A stretch of 64,000 nucleotides of DNA, from the NCBI RefSeq assembly GCF_024505145.1, contig NZ_JANIAA010000018.1, positions 112,257 through 176,256 on the forward strand. The letters are read 5' to 3'. Shown piece by piece: positions 17,381-29,200 of the stretch. The DNA is from Streptomyces rugosispiralis. Its GTDB lineage: Bacteria; Actinomycetota; Actinomycetes; Streptomycetales; Streptomycetaceae. A program made the translations under genes and the position numbers. The notes under the pieces were generated by a model. The model did not search any database and was not told the DNA's origin. It saw only the letters and a list, made by a program, of their open reading frames with translations. How positions within the stretch are numbered: the first letter of the stretch is position 1; every line of letters begins with the position of its first letter.

Positions 17381-17568
17381 GTTTCTACCACGCGCGGCTG
17401 TTACCGCAGCTCCACCAGTATTTCGCAGGATTAGACCAACGGCATCACACTCTCCCCCTTCCGCCTGCCTATCTACGCCCGTAGCGTCTACGCCCGTAGC
17501 GCCAAGTCCTGACATGGTCATTCCAATCGGAGCACCTCTCCCCCCACCGAGGTTTCGGAGGCAACGCC

Positions 17569-18417
17569 ATGCCCGTGCACAGACCTGGTACGGCCCGACG
17601 CGCCCTCAGTGCGCTGATCGGCATTCTCGCCGCTCTCCTCGCCATGGCCCTCGCACTACCCGGTTCGGCGTTCGCCGCCCAGGGGCAGGGCGACAAGGCC
17701 ATCCCCCATCCCGAGGACGACTGGGCGGGTTCCCAGATAGCCAAGCACGAGGGCGGACCCACGACCGGTGAGGCGCCGACGGGGCTGCTCGCCACCGTCG
17801 AGGGCGTGGACGTCAGCGGCCACCAGGGCAATGTCAGCTGGTCGACGCTGTGGAGCAGCGGCGTCCGGTTCGCCTACGTCAAGGCGACCGAGGGCACCAG
17901 CTACATCAACCCGTACTTCGCCCAGCAGTACAACGGCTCGTACAACGTCGGCATGATCCGCGGCGCGTACCACTTCGCCCTGCCGGGCAACTCGAGCGGT
18001 GCCGCACAGGCCAACTACTTCGTCGACCACGGCGGCGGCTGGTCCAAGGACGGCAAGACCCTGCCGGGCGCGCTCGACATGGAGTACAACCCCTACGGCG
18101 CGACCTGCTACGGACTGAGCGCGAGTGCGATGGTCAACTGGGTCAAGGACTTCAGCAACACCTACCGGTCGCGCACCGGCCGCGATCCGGTGATCTACAC
18201 CTCCACCAGCTGGTGGAAGACCTGCACGGGCAACTCCGCCGCCTTCGGTGGCGTCAACCCGCTGTGGATCCCGCGCTACGGCTCGTCCGTCGGCGAGCTG
18301 CCCGCGGGCTGGGGCTTCCACACCATCTGGCAGTACACCTCCACCGGCCCGACGGTCGGCGACCACAACCAGTTCAACGGCGCCCTCGACCGGCTGCAGG
18401 CCCTCGCCAACGGCTGA
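17569..18417 (+). CDS. Secreted GH25 muramidase (lysozyme)
   Basis: 282 residues from ATG 17569, with GGAGG eight bases upstream. The signal peptide is residues 1-37 (cleavage after SAFA). The GH25 barrel begins at GVDVSGHQG, with Asp81 as the first catalytic-site carboxylate, and contains Asp170 and Glu172 in LDMEYN, the acid/base pair region. Later motifs WWKTCTGN, PLWIPRYG and WQYTSTG are usual in Streptomyces cellosyl/mutanolysin-type enzymes, which hydrolyse beta-1,4 bonds between N-acetylmuramate and N-acetylglucosamine. There is no C-terminal binding domain. It ends at a strong hairpin. Confidence 0.94.
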   Translation: MPVHRPGTARRALSALIGILAALLAMALALPGSAFAAQGQGDKAIPHPEDDWAGSQIAKHEGGPTTGEAPTGLLATVEGVDVSGHQGNVSWSTLWSSGVRFAYVKATEGTSYINPYFAQQYNGSYNVGMIRGAYHFALPGNSSGAAQANYFVDHGGGWSKDGKTLPGALDMEYNPYGATCYGLSASAMVNWVKDFSNTYRSRTGRDPVIYTSTSWWKTCTGNSAAFGGVNPLWIPRYGSSVGELPAGWGFHTIWQYTSTGPTVGDHNQFNGALDRLQALANG

Positions 18418-18473
18418 GCCCCGCCTCGCGTCACCCCCCACACCTGGCGCGTCCGACCGCATGTGACGCGCCC

Positions 18474-18517
18474 CGCCCTCCGGCGTACGGACAGGTCTGC
18501 CTGTGCGCTGGAGGGCG
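18474..18517. terminator. Hairpin terminator after the muramidase gene
   Basis: Imperfect 21-bp arms (18474-18494 and 18497-18517) with GCCCTCC/GGAGGGC at the base; several G-T or mismatched pairs lie in the upper stem. It is positioned between convergent muramidase and Uma2 genes. A wider pair of 8-bp arms, CGCGTCAC/GTGACGCG, flanks 18427-18470. Confidence 0.7.
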
Positions 18518-18553
18518 TTGGTCGTCCCAGCCCCGCCCCGGGGAGCATGATCG

Positions 18554-19144
18554 TCAGTCGCGGGGGAAGTCGTCGGTCTTGAGCATCAGATCCACGGCGG
18601 TGCCGGTCAGGTCGAGTTCCTTGCCGAAGTGAACCGACAGCTCACTGAGGTAGTCGCCCTCCTTGGGCTCGGTGAACAGGTGGCATTTGCCCGTGTAGGG
18701 GTCCGCGATCAGGTAGACGGGAACCCCAGCCTCCGCGTAGGCCACCTTCTTGGGGCCGTAGTCGTTCCCCGCCGTGTCTTTGGAAATCACCTCGGCGACG
18801 AACTCGACGTCTTCACTGCGCCAACGGCCCTGGTCGGTCTTCGCCGCGTTCTGCGAGACCTTGACGACATCCGGGGCGAAACCGTTCTTACACCCGGGAA
18901 AGTCGATGCGCACATCCGAGAGCACCTTCACATCCATCCCGAAACGATCTTCGAGAGCTCGCACGATCCTGCGGATGATGGACCAGTGAACGTCCCTCTG
19001 CGGCGACATGAAAACGGCCCCCTCGACGACCTCGACCTTGTAGCCCTCGGGGACATGACTCCGCTCCAGCCAGTCGAACATCTCGTCCAGGCTGAATTCG
19101 TCGCTGTCGGCCATCTCGATCCTGTCAGTCTCTGTGACGGTCAT
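18554..19144 (-). CDS. Uma2-family (DUF820) putative nuclease-fold protein
   Basis: 196 residues from ATG 19144, with GGGGAGGAG about ten bases upstream. The PD-(D/E)xK-like core is seen: APDVVKV (Asp), EFVAEVISKDT (Glu and Lys/Ser region) and KKVAYAEAGVPVYLIAD, the characteristic Tyr helix. Uma2 proteins are extremely common in Streptomyces and cyanobacteria; endonuclease function is inferred from fold only. It is a single gene between the muramidase and lon, with no toxin/antitoxin partner visible. Confidence 0.85.
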   Translation of the reverse strand: MTVTETDRIEMADSDEFSLDEMFDWLERSHVPEGYKVEVVEGAVFMSPQRDVHWSIIRRIVRALEDRFGMDVKVLSDVRIDFPGCKNGFAPDVVKVSQNAAKTDQGRWRSEDVEFVAEVISKDTAGNDYGPKKVAYAEAGVPVYLIADPYTGKCHLFTEPKEGDYLSELSVHFGKELDLTGTAVDLMLKTDDFPRD

Positions 19145-19280
19145 CGTGCCGCTCCTCCCCGCCGCAGGCACAGAGCCTGCGGCCGGTTAGTCCAACGATA
19201 CGCACGGCCGAGAGGTCACGCGTGGCCCGGAACCCCGTTCGACACGGGGCCCCGGGCCACTGCGCCACCGGCAGCGTCCG

Positions 19281-21698
<2,418 letters not shown>

Positions 21699-21719
21699 GA
21701 TCTCCCCTTCGGCAGGCAA

Positions 21720-21740
21720 GTTGAGTCACAAGGACTCAAT
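21720..21740 (-). promoter_or_regulatory. HspR box (HAIR element) upstream of lon
   Basis: TTGAGT, seven bases (CACAAGG), then ACTCAA: this matches the HAIR consensus CTTGAGT-N7-ACTCAAG at 12 of 14 positions with the exact spacing. It lies about 20 bp before the lon ATG. HspR with DnaK represses genes carrying this element and releases them on heat shock. Confidence 0.9.
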
Positions 21741-21772
21741 AAGTCAATGCCCACTCAATGCGCGGAGGGGGT

Positions 21773-22861
21773 TCAGGTGTTCCCGGAGGCTCGTTCGCTG
21801 TGAGCGAAGCCGGGCGAGGCGTCGTCGTTTCGCCGTGACCGCGGGCGCCACCTGGTGTTTCGCCGGACGTACGGCCAGGAGAGGACGCCGAACAGCAGGG
21901 CGAAGGTATGGCCCCAGTCGGTGAGCGGATCGAAGTCGACGAGGATTCCGGCGGCGAGCGCGAGGCCGATCCCGCCGAGCAGCGCCCACCGGCGCCTGGG
22001 CGGCAGCAGCCCGGCGAGCGCGGCGGCGCAGGCGATCAGCCCATAGCTCACCCCGTAGTCGAGGCGGCGCAGCGAGCTGTCCGGGAGATGCCCGGCGGCC
22101 ACGGAGACGGCCACCGGGACCTCGGTGAGCAGCGTCGCCAGGACGTGCCCGAGCAGGAACACCGCGACGGTGCGCACCCCGCCGAGCCGCCGCTCCAGCG
22201 CGCCGAGCACCAGGGGGAAGACGACCAGATACGGCGAGGTGATCCCGTCCACCACCCACAACGCGCTGACCAGCAGCGTCAGCAGCGGCCGCTGGGACAG
22301 GTTGGACACATCGGTGCTGGAGCCCGCGAGCAGATCGCGCACGGTGCCGGGGTCGCCGAGACGGGCGTAGAGCCCGGTGCCGATCAGGACGAGCGTGTAG
22401 CCGAGGGTGAACGGCACGGTGAGGAGCGCTCGGGGCAGCGAGCGCGCCAACGCCTCCGTACGGCGTCCGGGCCGCCGCTCGGCGCCCGGCAGCCGAGGCG
22501 TACTGGCCCCGACGGCCGCGGGCCAGCCGCGGCCCGGCATCCGCGGTGCGGTGGCCGCGCGGGCGCATGGGCCAGCGGTGGCGGCCCGGGATCCGCCCGA
22601 GTCGCTGTCGCCCCTCGCCCGCGCGCCCGGAACGACCGGACGCCGAGCCGTGGCGGCCGGCCGGGGCTCCGCCGACGCCACAGGGGACGCCGGCTCTGGC
22701 GGCGCCGTAAGGGTCTCGGGCTCCGCCGACGCCACAGGGGCCACCGGCCCTGCCGACGCGGCGGGAATCACGCACCCCGGCAACGCCGCGGGAACCTTGC
22801 CGGAGGCATCCGCATGCGCGTCCTCGGGGTCCGCATCCGTCCCTCTTACCGATGTCGTCAA
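21773..22861 (-). CDS. Rhomboid-like membrane protein
   Basis: 362 residues from TTG 22861, with GGGAAAGGGG upstream; an ATG at 22540 would remove 107 residues of low-complexity Ala/Pro/Glu sequence and may be the true start. Six or so membrane segments start at residue 144. The intramembrane serine protease signature is present: DYGVSYG (GxSxG, Ser272) and DWGHTF (His318), plus GHVLATLLTEVP before them. If active, it would cleave membrane helices of unknown substrates. It lies 75 bp upstream of lon on the same strand, but the HspR box in the gap indicates a separate lon promoter. Confidence 0.8.
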   Translation of the reverse strand: MTTSVRGTDADPEDAHADASGKVPAALPGCVIPAASAGPVAPVASAEPETLTAPPEPASPVASAEPRPAATARRPVVPGARARGDSDSGGSRAATAGPCARAATAPRMPGRGWPAAVGASTPRLPGAERRPGRRTEALARSLPRALLTVPFTLGYTLVLIGTGLYARLGDPGTVRDLLAGSSTDVSNLSQRPLLTLLVSALWVVDGITSPYLVVFPLVLGALERRLGGVRTVAVFLLGHVLATLLTEVPVAVSVAAGHLPDSSLRRLDYGVSYGLIACAAALAGLLPPRRRWALLGGIGLALAAGILVDFDPLTDWGHTFALLFGVLSWPYVRRNTRWRPRSRRNDDASPGFAHSERASGNT

Positions 22862-23081
22862 CGCCCGCGCCCCTTTCCCACTCCCGTCGCCGCTCCCCCT
22901 GCTCCTCGCCTATCCACCACGGCCGGAACAACAACCAGGACGCCGTGAGTCATGTCACGACGCCTCCAGCTGTGACATGGACGACGTCACGGCCCCGGGC
23001 CACCGTGAATCGGTTGGACCAGCGAGCCGAGGCGGCGCGAGGATGGCCGGGTCAGGAACCGCCCGGGAGGACCCCACACCC

Positions 23082-23816
23082 ATGCAGCCCCAGCCGCCGT
23101 ACGACCTCCATGCCGCCGCCGACGACGACCGGCCGGTGACCGTCGACCGCCGGGAGGGCCCGTACGGCGAGGTGGTGCTGCGGCGGCGCGGCGGTGGCGA
23201 GGGGTCGTCGGCCGGTGCCGTCTTCGAGATCATCGCCAATGGGTGCTTCCTCATGGACACCTCCGACGGCCGCTCCGAGCGGCTGCTCATCCGTGCCGCC
23301 CTGGACGCGCTGCCCGCCGACCGGCCCTCGCCCGCGCTGCTCATCGGCGGGCTCGGCGTCGGGTTCTCGCTGGTCGAGGCGGTGGCGGAGCCCCGGTGGG
23401 GGCGGATCGCGGTGGTCGAGCGGGAGGCCGCGGTGATCGACTGGCACCGCGCGGGCCCCCTGGCGGCCGTGACCGCCGGGGCACTGGCCGATCCGCGCAC
23501 CGAGATCGTCCACGCCGATCTGGTCGAGTGGCTGCGAACGGGCCCGCGGACCTATGACGCGCTGTGCCTGGACATCGACAACGGCCCCGACTGGACCGTC
23601 ACCGAGGACAACGACGGCCTCTACTCCCCCACCGGGCTCGCGGCCTGCGCGGCGCGTCTCGCACCGGGCGGGGTGCTGGCCGTATGGTCGGCGCAGCCGT
23701 CGCCCGCGTTCGAGGAATCTCTCCTGAATGCCGGGTTCACACAGGTGCGTACGGAAGAGGTGGCCGTTGCCCGGGGTGTTCCCGACGTCGTCCATCTCGC
23801 GGTTCGGGGCGCGTAG
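23082..23816 (+). CDS. Spermidine-synthase-fold protein (SAM-dependent methyltransferase-like)
   Basis: 244 residues from ATG 23082, with GGGAGG 11 bases upstream; ATG 23043 is an alternative that adds 13 residues. The nucleotide-binding GGLGVGFS is at 89-96, VVERE follows as motif II, and LCLDIDNGPDWT occupies the place of the active-site loop, as in putative spermine/spermidine synthases. Residues for polyamine binding are not obvious, so a true polyamine synthase role is uncertain. Cytosolic. It precedes a two-component operon by about 100 bp. Confidence 0.78.
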   Translation: MQPQPPYDLHAAADDDRPVTVDRREGPYGEVVLRRRGGGEGSSAGAVFEIIANGCFLMDTSDGRSERLLIRAALDALPADRPSPALLIGGLGVGFSLVEAVAEPRWGRIAVVEREAAVIDWHRAGPLAAVTAGALADPRTEIVHADLVEWLRTGPRTYDALCLDIDNGPDWTVTEDNDGLYSPTGLAACAARLAPGGVLAVWSAQPSPAFEESLLNAGFTQVRTEEVAVARGVPDVVHLAVRGA

Positions 23817-23920
23817 CAAAGCCGCGTACGCTGGCTTTACGCTTGCTTGCCTACCAAACGCGGCTGAGCGATGACCAGGCGCGAGCCGCGGGTTTCACCG
23901 GAAGACGCAGGGGCGGGCGT

Positions 23921-24661
23921 ATGGAGCAGACTCACAACGGTCACAACGGGACCGCCACGACCACCCCTGGCGCACAGCGCCGGGTCCTCGTCGTCGAGGA
24001 CGATCCGACCATAGTGGACGCCATCGCGGCCCGGCTGCGGGCCGAGGGGTTCCAGGTCCAGACGGCGGGAGACGGTCCGGCGGCGGTCGACACGGCCGAG
24101 GCGTGGCAGCCCGATCTGCTCGTCCTCGACGTGATGCTGCCGGGCTTCGACGGCCTGGAGGTCTGCCGACGGGTGCAGGCCCGGCGGCCGGTGCCCGTGC
24201 TGATGCTGACCGCGCGCGACGACGAGACCGACATGCTGGTGGGGCTCGGGGTCGGCGCCGACGACTACATGACCAAGCCGTTCTCCATGCGCGAACTGGC
24301 CGCGCGGGTGCACGTACTGCTGCGGCGGGTGGAGCGGGCGGCGCTGGCCGCGCACACCCCGCGCAGCGGGATCCTGCGCCTGGGCGAGCTGGAGATCGAC
24401 CACGCCCAGCGCCGGGTGCGGGTGCGCGGCTCGGACGTACACCTCACCCCGACCGAGTTCGATCTGCTGGTCTGTCTGGCCAACACCCCGCGCGCGGTGC
24501 TCTCCCGCGAGCAGCTGCTGGCCGAGGTGTGGGACTGGGCGGACGCCTCGGGCACCCGCACCGTGGACAGCCACATCAAGGCGCTGCGCCGGAAGATCGG
24601 CGCGGAGCGGATCCGTACGGTGCATGGCGTGGGCTACGCCCTGGAGACCCCGGCGGCATGA
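23921..24661 (+). CDS. OmpR-family response regulator
   Basis: 246 residues from ATG 23921. Receiver domain residues 21-135: acidic pair Asp27/Asp28, phosphorylation site Asp70 (LVLDVMLPG), Thr97 and Lys119 (MTKPFS). A winged-helix DNA-binding domain follows, with LTPTEFDLLVCLANTPRAV and ending VHGVGYAL. The first 18 residues are a polar, His/Asn/Thr-rich extension. The gene overlaps the kinase gene by four bases (ATGA), so the two are co-translated. It most likely activates or represses genes after phosphorylation by that kinase. Confidence 0.94.
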   Translation: MEQTHNGHNGTATTTPGAQRRVLVVEDDPTIVDAIAARLRAEGFQVQTAGDGPAAVDTAEAWQPDLLVLDVMLPGFDGLEVCRRVQARRPVPVLMLTARDDETDMLVGLGVGADDYMTKPFSMRELAARVHVLLRRVERAALAAHTPRSGILRLGELEIDHAQRRVRVRGSDVHLTPTEFDLLVCLANTPRAVLSREQLLAEVWDWADASGTRTVDSHIKALRRKIGAERIRTVHGVGYALETPAA

Positions 24662-25971
24662 CGAAGGCCCGCTGGGCACGCAGGCTCCCCAAGGTCAGGG
24701 CCGGCAAGGCCCCCAGGGGCTGGGCACGCGGGGGCTGGGCACGCAGGGCTCCCCGGGTCTGGGCGGACAAGGCTCCCAGGCTCTGGCCGCGCAGGGCCCC
24801 GAAGGTCTGCCCGCTGCCCGGGGCCCCCACGGGCCGGCGGGCGTGGTCCCGCGCCACCTGGGCCCGGATCTGGGAGGCGCTGCGCCCCTTCGACCCGTAC
24901 CGCTCGGTCAAGGCGGCGCTGGGGGCGCTGGTCGTCGGCTCGGTGATCATCACCACGTTGCTCGTCTTCGCGGCGATGCACTCCGACACCGAGCTGCGCG
25001 TCATCACCATCTTCTCGATCATCGCCTCGCTGCTGATCACCCAGTTCGTGGCGAACGGGCTCACGGCCCCGCTGGACGAGATGACCGAGGTCACCCGGGC
25101 GATGGCCAACGGGGACTACACCCGGCGGGTGCGGGCGGCGCAGCGCGGGGACGAGTTCGGCGACCTGGCGTCCGCGTTCAACCGGATGGCGGCCGACCTG
25201 GAGGCCGTGGACACCCACCGCAAGGAGCTGGTGGCCAACGTCTCGCATGAGCTGCGCACCCCGATCGCGGCGCTGCGGGCCGTGCTGGAGAACGTGGTGG
25301 ACGGGGTCTCGGACGCCGATCCGGAGACCATGCGGGTCGCGCTGAAGCAGACCCAGCGCCTGGGCCGCCTGGTGGACCAGCTGCTCGATCTGTCCCGCCT
25401 CGACAACGGGGTGGTGCCGCTGCACGCGCGGCGGTTCGAGGTCTGGCCGTATCTGGCCGGAATCCTCAAGGAGGCCGGCATGGCCAAGGGCGCGGAGTCC
25501 CATTCGGGCGCGCACACCCGTAAGGACGTCCATCTCAATCTGGACGTCTCGCCGCCCGAGCTGACCGCCCACGCCGACGCCGAGCGGCTGCACCAGGTGA
25601 TGGCGAACCTCATCGACAACGCGGTGAAGCACAGCCCGGCACACGGCCGGGTGACCGTCCGCGCCCGGCGCGGTGACGGCCCGGAGAGCCTGGAGCTCGA
25701 GGTGCTGGACGAGGGCCCCGGCATCCCGGAGGCGGATTGGCACCGGGTCTTCGAGCGGTTCAACCGGGGCGGGCTCTCCCCGGTGGACGGCCGGCGGCGG
25801 CCGGGGCCGGGGCAGGGCAGCGACGGCGGCACCGGTCTGGGGCTGGCGATCGCGCGCTGGGCGGTGGATCTGCACGGCGGGCGGATAGGGGTGGCGGAGT
25901 CCGCGCGCGGCTGCCGGATCAAGGTCAGCCTCCCCGGACCTGCCCCGGAACTCAAACCTGGCACCCCCTGA
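24658..25971 (+). CDS. Sensor histidine kinase, HAMP type
   Basis: 437 residues from ATG 24658, overlapping the regulator stop. Residues 1-72 are Arg/Lys/Trp/Pro-rich and cytoplasmic, built of degenerate WARR-A-P repeats. Two membrane helices (about 87-108 and 113-133) leave almost no extracellular loop, so the signal is probably sensed in or at the membrane. HAMP 133-185; phosphoacceptor His197 in VSHELRTP; N-box NLIDNAVKHS; DEGPGIP; GGTGLGLAIAR. A 25-residue Gly/Arg/Pro insertion lies before the last G-box. Partner of the adjacent OmpR-type regulator. Confidence 0.93.
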   Translation: MTKARWARRLPKVRAGKAPRGWARGGWARRAPRVWADKAPRLWPRRAPKVCPLPGAPTGRRAWSRATWARIWEALRPFDPYRSVKAALGALVVGSVIITTLLVFAAMHSDTELRVITIFSIIASLLITQFVANGLTAPLDEMTEVTRAMANGDYTRRVRAAQRGDEFGDLASAFNRMAADLEAVDTHRKELVANVSHELRTPIAALRAVLENVVDGVSDADPETMRVALKQTQRLGRLVDQLLDLSRLDNGVVPLHARRFEVWPYLAGILKEAGMAKGAESHSGAHTRKDVHLNLDVSPPELTAHADAERLHQVMANLIDNAVKHSPAHGRVTVRARRGDGPESLELEVLDEGPGIPEADWHRVFERFNRGGLSPVDGRRRPGPGQGSDGGTGLGLAIARWAVDLHGGRIGVAESARGCRIKVSLPGPAPELKPGTP

Positions 25972-26221
25972 GATCAAAGCTGAAGTAAAGTCGGCCCTGT
26001 CGCGCACATACGAGCGGCAGGGGTGCACGTCTGCGCTGCCCCGCGCCAGAGGAAACGCACGAAACCTCGTGTGTTTCCCGGTGCGTCATGCGCTGAAACC
26101 CGCCAATCAATGTGACTTGCGCGACGATGACCAGTGCGGCCTGCACGTAAGGGTCGAAGAGGCGTAGCCTTTATTCCCGCTGTCCACCACCTTTAGGAAG
26201 CGGAAGAGGGCGGTTGCCGCC

Positions 26222-29200
26222 GTGTCGCCACAGTCCCCCAACACCTCGAGCGTCTCGACCGATGAACAGGACGGGCAGGGGAGTAACCCTGCCGCTGCCT
26301 TCGGCCCCAATGAGTGGCTCGTCGACGAGATCTACCAGCAGTACCTCCAGGACCCGAACTCGGTCGACCGAGCCTGGTGGGACTTCTTCGCCGACTACAA
26401 GCCGGGTCAGGACACCGGCTCCGCGGTGGCCAAGCCACCACAGGGAGTAGCCGCGAGCGCCGCCCCGGCGGCCCCGGCCCAGCCCACCGCGGCCAAGCCG
26501 GCGGAGGCCAAGCCCGCCGCCCCGGCCGCGAAGCCCGCCGAGGCCAAGCCGGCCGCCGCGGCCCCTGCCGCTCCGGCTGCCGCGAAGCCCGCGGCGGCGC
26601 AGCCCCCGGCACCCGCCGCGAAGGCCGCCCCCGCGGCCCCGGCCAAGCCCGCGGCCAAGCCGACCCCGGCCGAGCCGACGGTCTCCAAGAAGGAGCCCGC
26701 CGCGCCCTCCGCGGGGCCCGAGCTGGTCACACTGCGCGGCCCGTCCGCCGCCGTGGCGAAGAACATGAACGCGTCGCTGGAGCTGCCGACCGCCACCTCG
26801 GTCCGCGCGGTCCCGGTGAAGCTGCTGTTCGACAACCGCATCGTCATCAACAACCACCTCAAGCGCGCCCGCGGCGGCAAGGTGTCCTTCACGCACCTGA
26901 TCGGCTACGCCATGGTGCAGGCGCTGAAGGCGATGCCCTCGATGAACCACTCGTTCACCGAGAAGGACGGCAAGCCGACCCTGGTCAAGCCCGAGCACAT
27001 CAACCTCGGCCTCGCCATCGACCTGGTCAAGCCCAACGGCGACCGTCAGCTCGTCGTCGCGGCGATCAAGAAGGCCGAGACGCTCAACTTCTTCGAGTTC
27101 TGGCAGGCGTACGAGGACATCGTCCGCCGCGCCCGCGCGAACAAGCTGACGATGGAGGACTTCACCGGCGTCACGGCCTCCCTCACCAACCCCGGCGGCA
27201 TCGGCACCGTCCACTCGGTGCCGCGGCTGATGCCCGGCCAGGGCCTGATCATCGGCGTCGGCGCCATGGAGTACCCGGCCGAGTTCCAGGGCACCTCCCA
27301 GGACACCCTGAACAAGCTGGGCATCTCCAAGGTCATGACGCTGACCAGCACCTATGACCACCGGGTGATCCAGGGCGCCGCCTCCGGCGAGTTCCTGCGG
27401 ATCATGAGCCAGCTGCTGCTCGGCGAGAACGACTTCTTCGACGAGATCTTCAAGGCGCTGCGCATCCCGTACGAGCCGGTCCGCTGGCTCAAGGACATCG
27501 ACGTCAGCCACGACGACGACGTCACCAAGGCGGCGCGGGTCTTCGACCTGATCCACTCCTACCGGGTCCGCGGCCATGTCATGGCCGACACCGACCCGCT
27601 GGAGTACCGCCAGCGCAAGCACCCCGACCTGGACATCGTCGAGCACGGGCTCACCCTGTGGGACCTGGAGCGCGAGTTCGCGGTCGGCGGCTTCGCGGGC
27701 AAGTCCATGATGAAGCTGCGCGACATCCTGGGCGTGCTGCGCGACTCGTACTGCCGCACCACCGGCATCGAGTTCATGCACATCCAGGACCCCAAGCAGC
27801 GCAAGTGGATCCAGGACCGCGTCGAGCGCAGCCACGACAAGCCGGAGCGCGAGGAGCAGCTGCGCATCCTGCGCCGGCTCAACGCGGCCGAGGCGTTCGA
27901 GACCTTCCTGCAGACCAAGTACGTCGGCCAGAAGCGGTTCTCCCTGGAGGGCGGCGAGTCCGTCATCCCGCTGCTGGACGCGGTGCTGGACGCGGCCGCC
28001 GAGTCGCGTCTTGACGAGGTCGTCGTCGGCATGGCCCACCGCGGCCGGCTGAACGTGCTGGCCAACATCGTCGGCAAGTCGTACGCACAGATCTTCCGCG
28101 AGTTCGAGGGCAACCTCGACCCGAAGTCCATGCACGGCTCCGGCGACGTCAAGTACCACCTGGGCGCCGAGGGCACCTTCACCGGTCTGGACGGCGAGCA
28201 GATCAAGGTCTCGCTCACCGCGAACCCCTCCCACCTGGAGGCCGTGGACCCGGTCCTGGAGGGCGTCGTCCGCGCCAAGCAGGACATCATCGGCAAGGCC
28301 GGCACCGACTTCACGGTGCTGCCCGTCGCCCTCCACGGCGACGCGGCCTTCGCAGGCCAGGGCGTCGTGGCCGAGACGCTGAACATGTCGCAGCTGCGCG
28401 GCTACCGCACCGGCGGCACCGTGCACATCGTGATCAACAACCAGGTCGGCTTCACCGCCGCCCCGGCCGCGTCCCGCTCCTCGATGTACGCCACCGACGT
28501 CGCGCGCATGATCGAGGCGCCGATCTTCCACGTCAACGGCGACGACCCGGAGGCCGTCGTGCGTGTCGCGCGGCTCGCCTTCGAGTTCCGCCAGGCGTTC
28601 AACAAGGACGTGGTCATCGACCTGATCTGCTACCGCCGCCGCGGCCACAACGAGACCGACAACCCCGGTTTCACCCAGCCGCTGATGTACGACCTGATCG
28701 ACAAGAAGCGCTCGGTGCGCAAGCTCTACACCGAGTCGCTGATCGGGCGCGGCGACATCACCCTGGAAGAGGCCGAGCAGGCGCTGCAGGACTTCCAGGG
28801 CCAGCTGGAGAAGGTCTTCACCGAGGTCCGCGACGCGGTCTCGGCCCCGGCCCCGGCCGCGGTCCCCGAGCCGCAGGCGGAGTTCCCGGTCTCGGTCCAG
28901 ACGGCGGTCTCCCAGGAGGTCGTCAAGCGGATCGCCGAGTCCCAGGTCAACACCCCCGACCGGATCACCGTCCACCCGCGGCTGTTCCCGCAGCTCCAGC
29001 GGCGCGCGGCGATGATCGAGGACGACTCGATCGACTGGGGCATGGGCGAGACCCTGGCCATCGGCTCGCTGCTGATGGAGGGCACCCCGGTCCGGCTCGC
29101 CGGCCAGGACTCCCGCCGCGGCACCTTCGGCCAGCGCCACGCGGTGCTGGTGGACCGCGAGACCGGCGACGACTACACCCCGCTGCTCTACCTCACCGAG

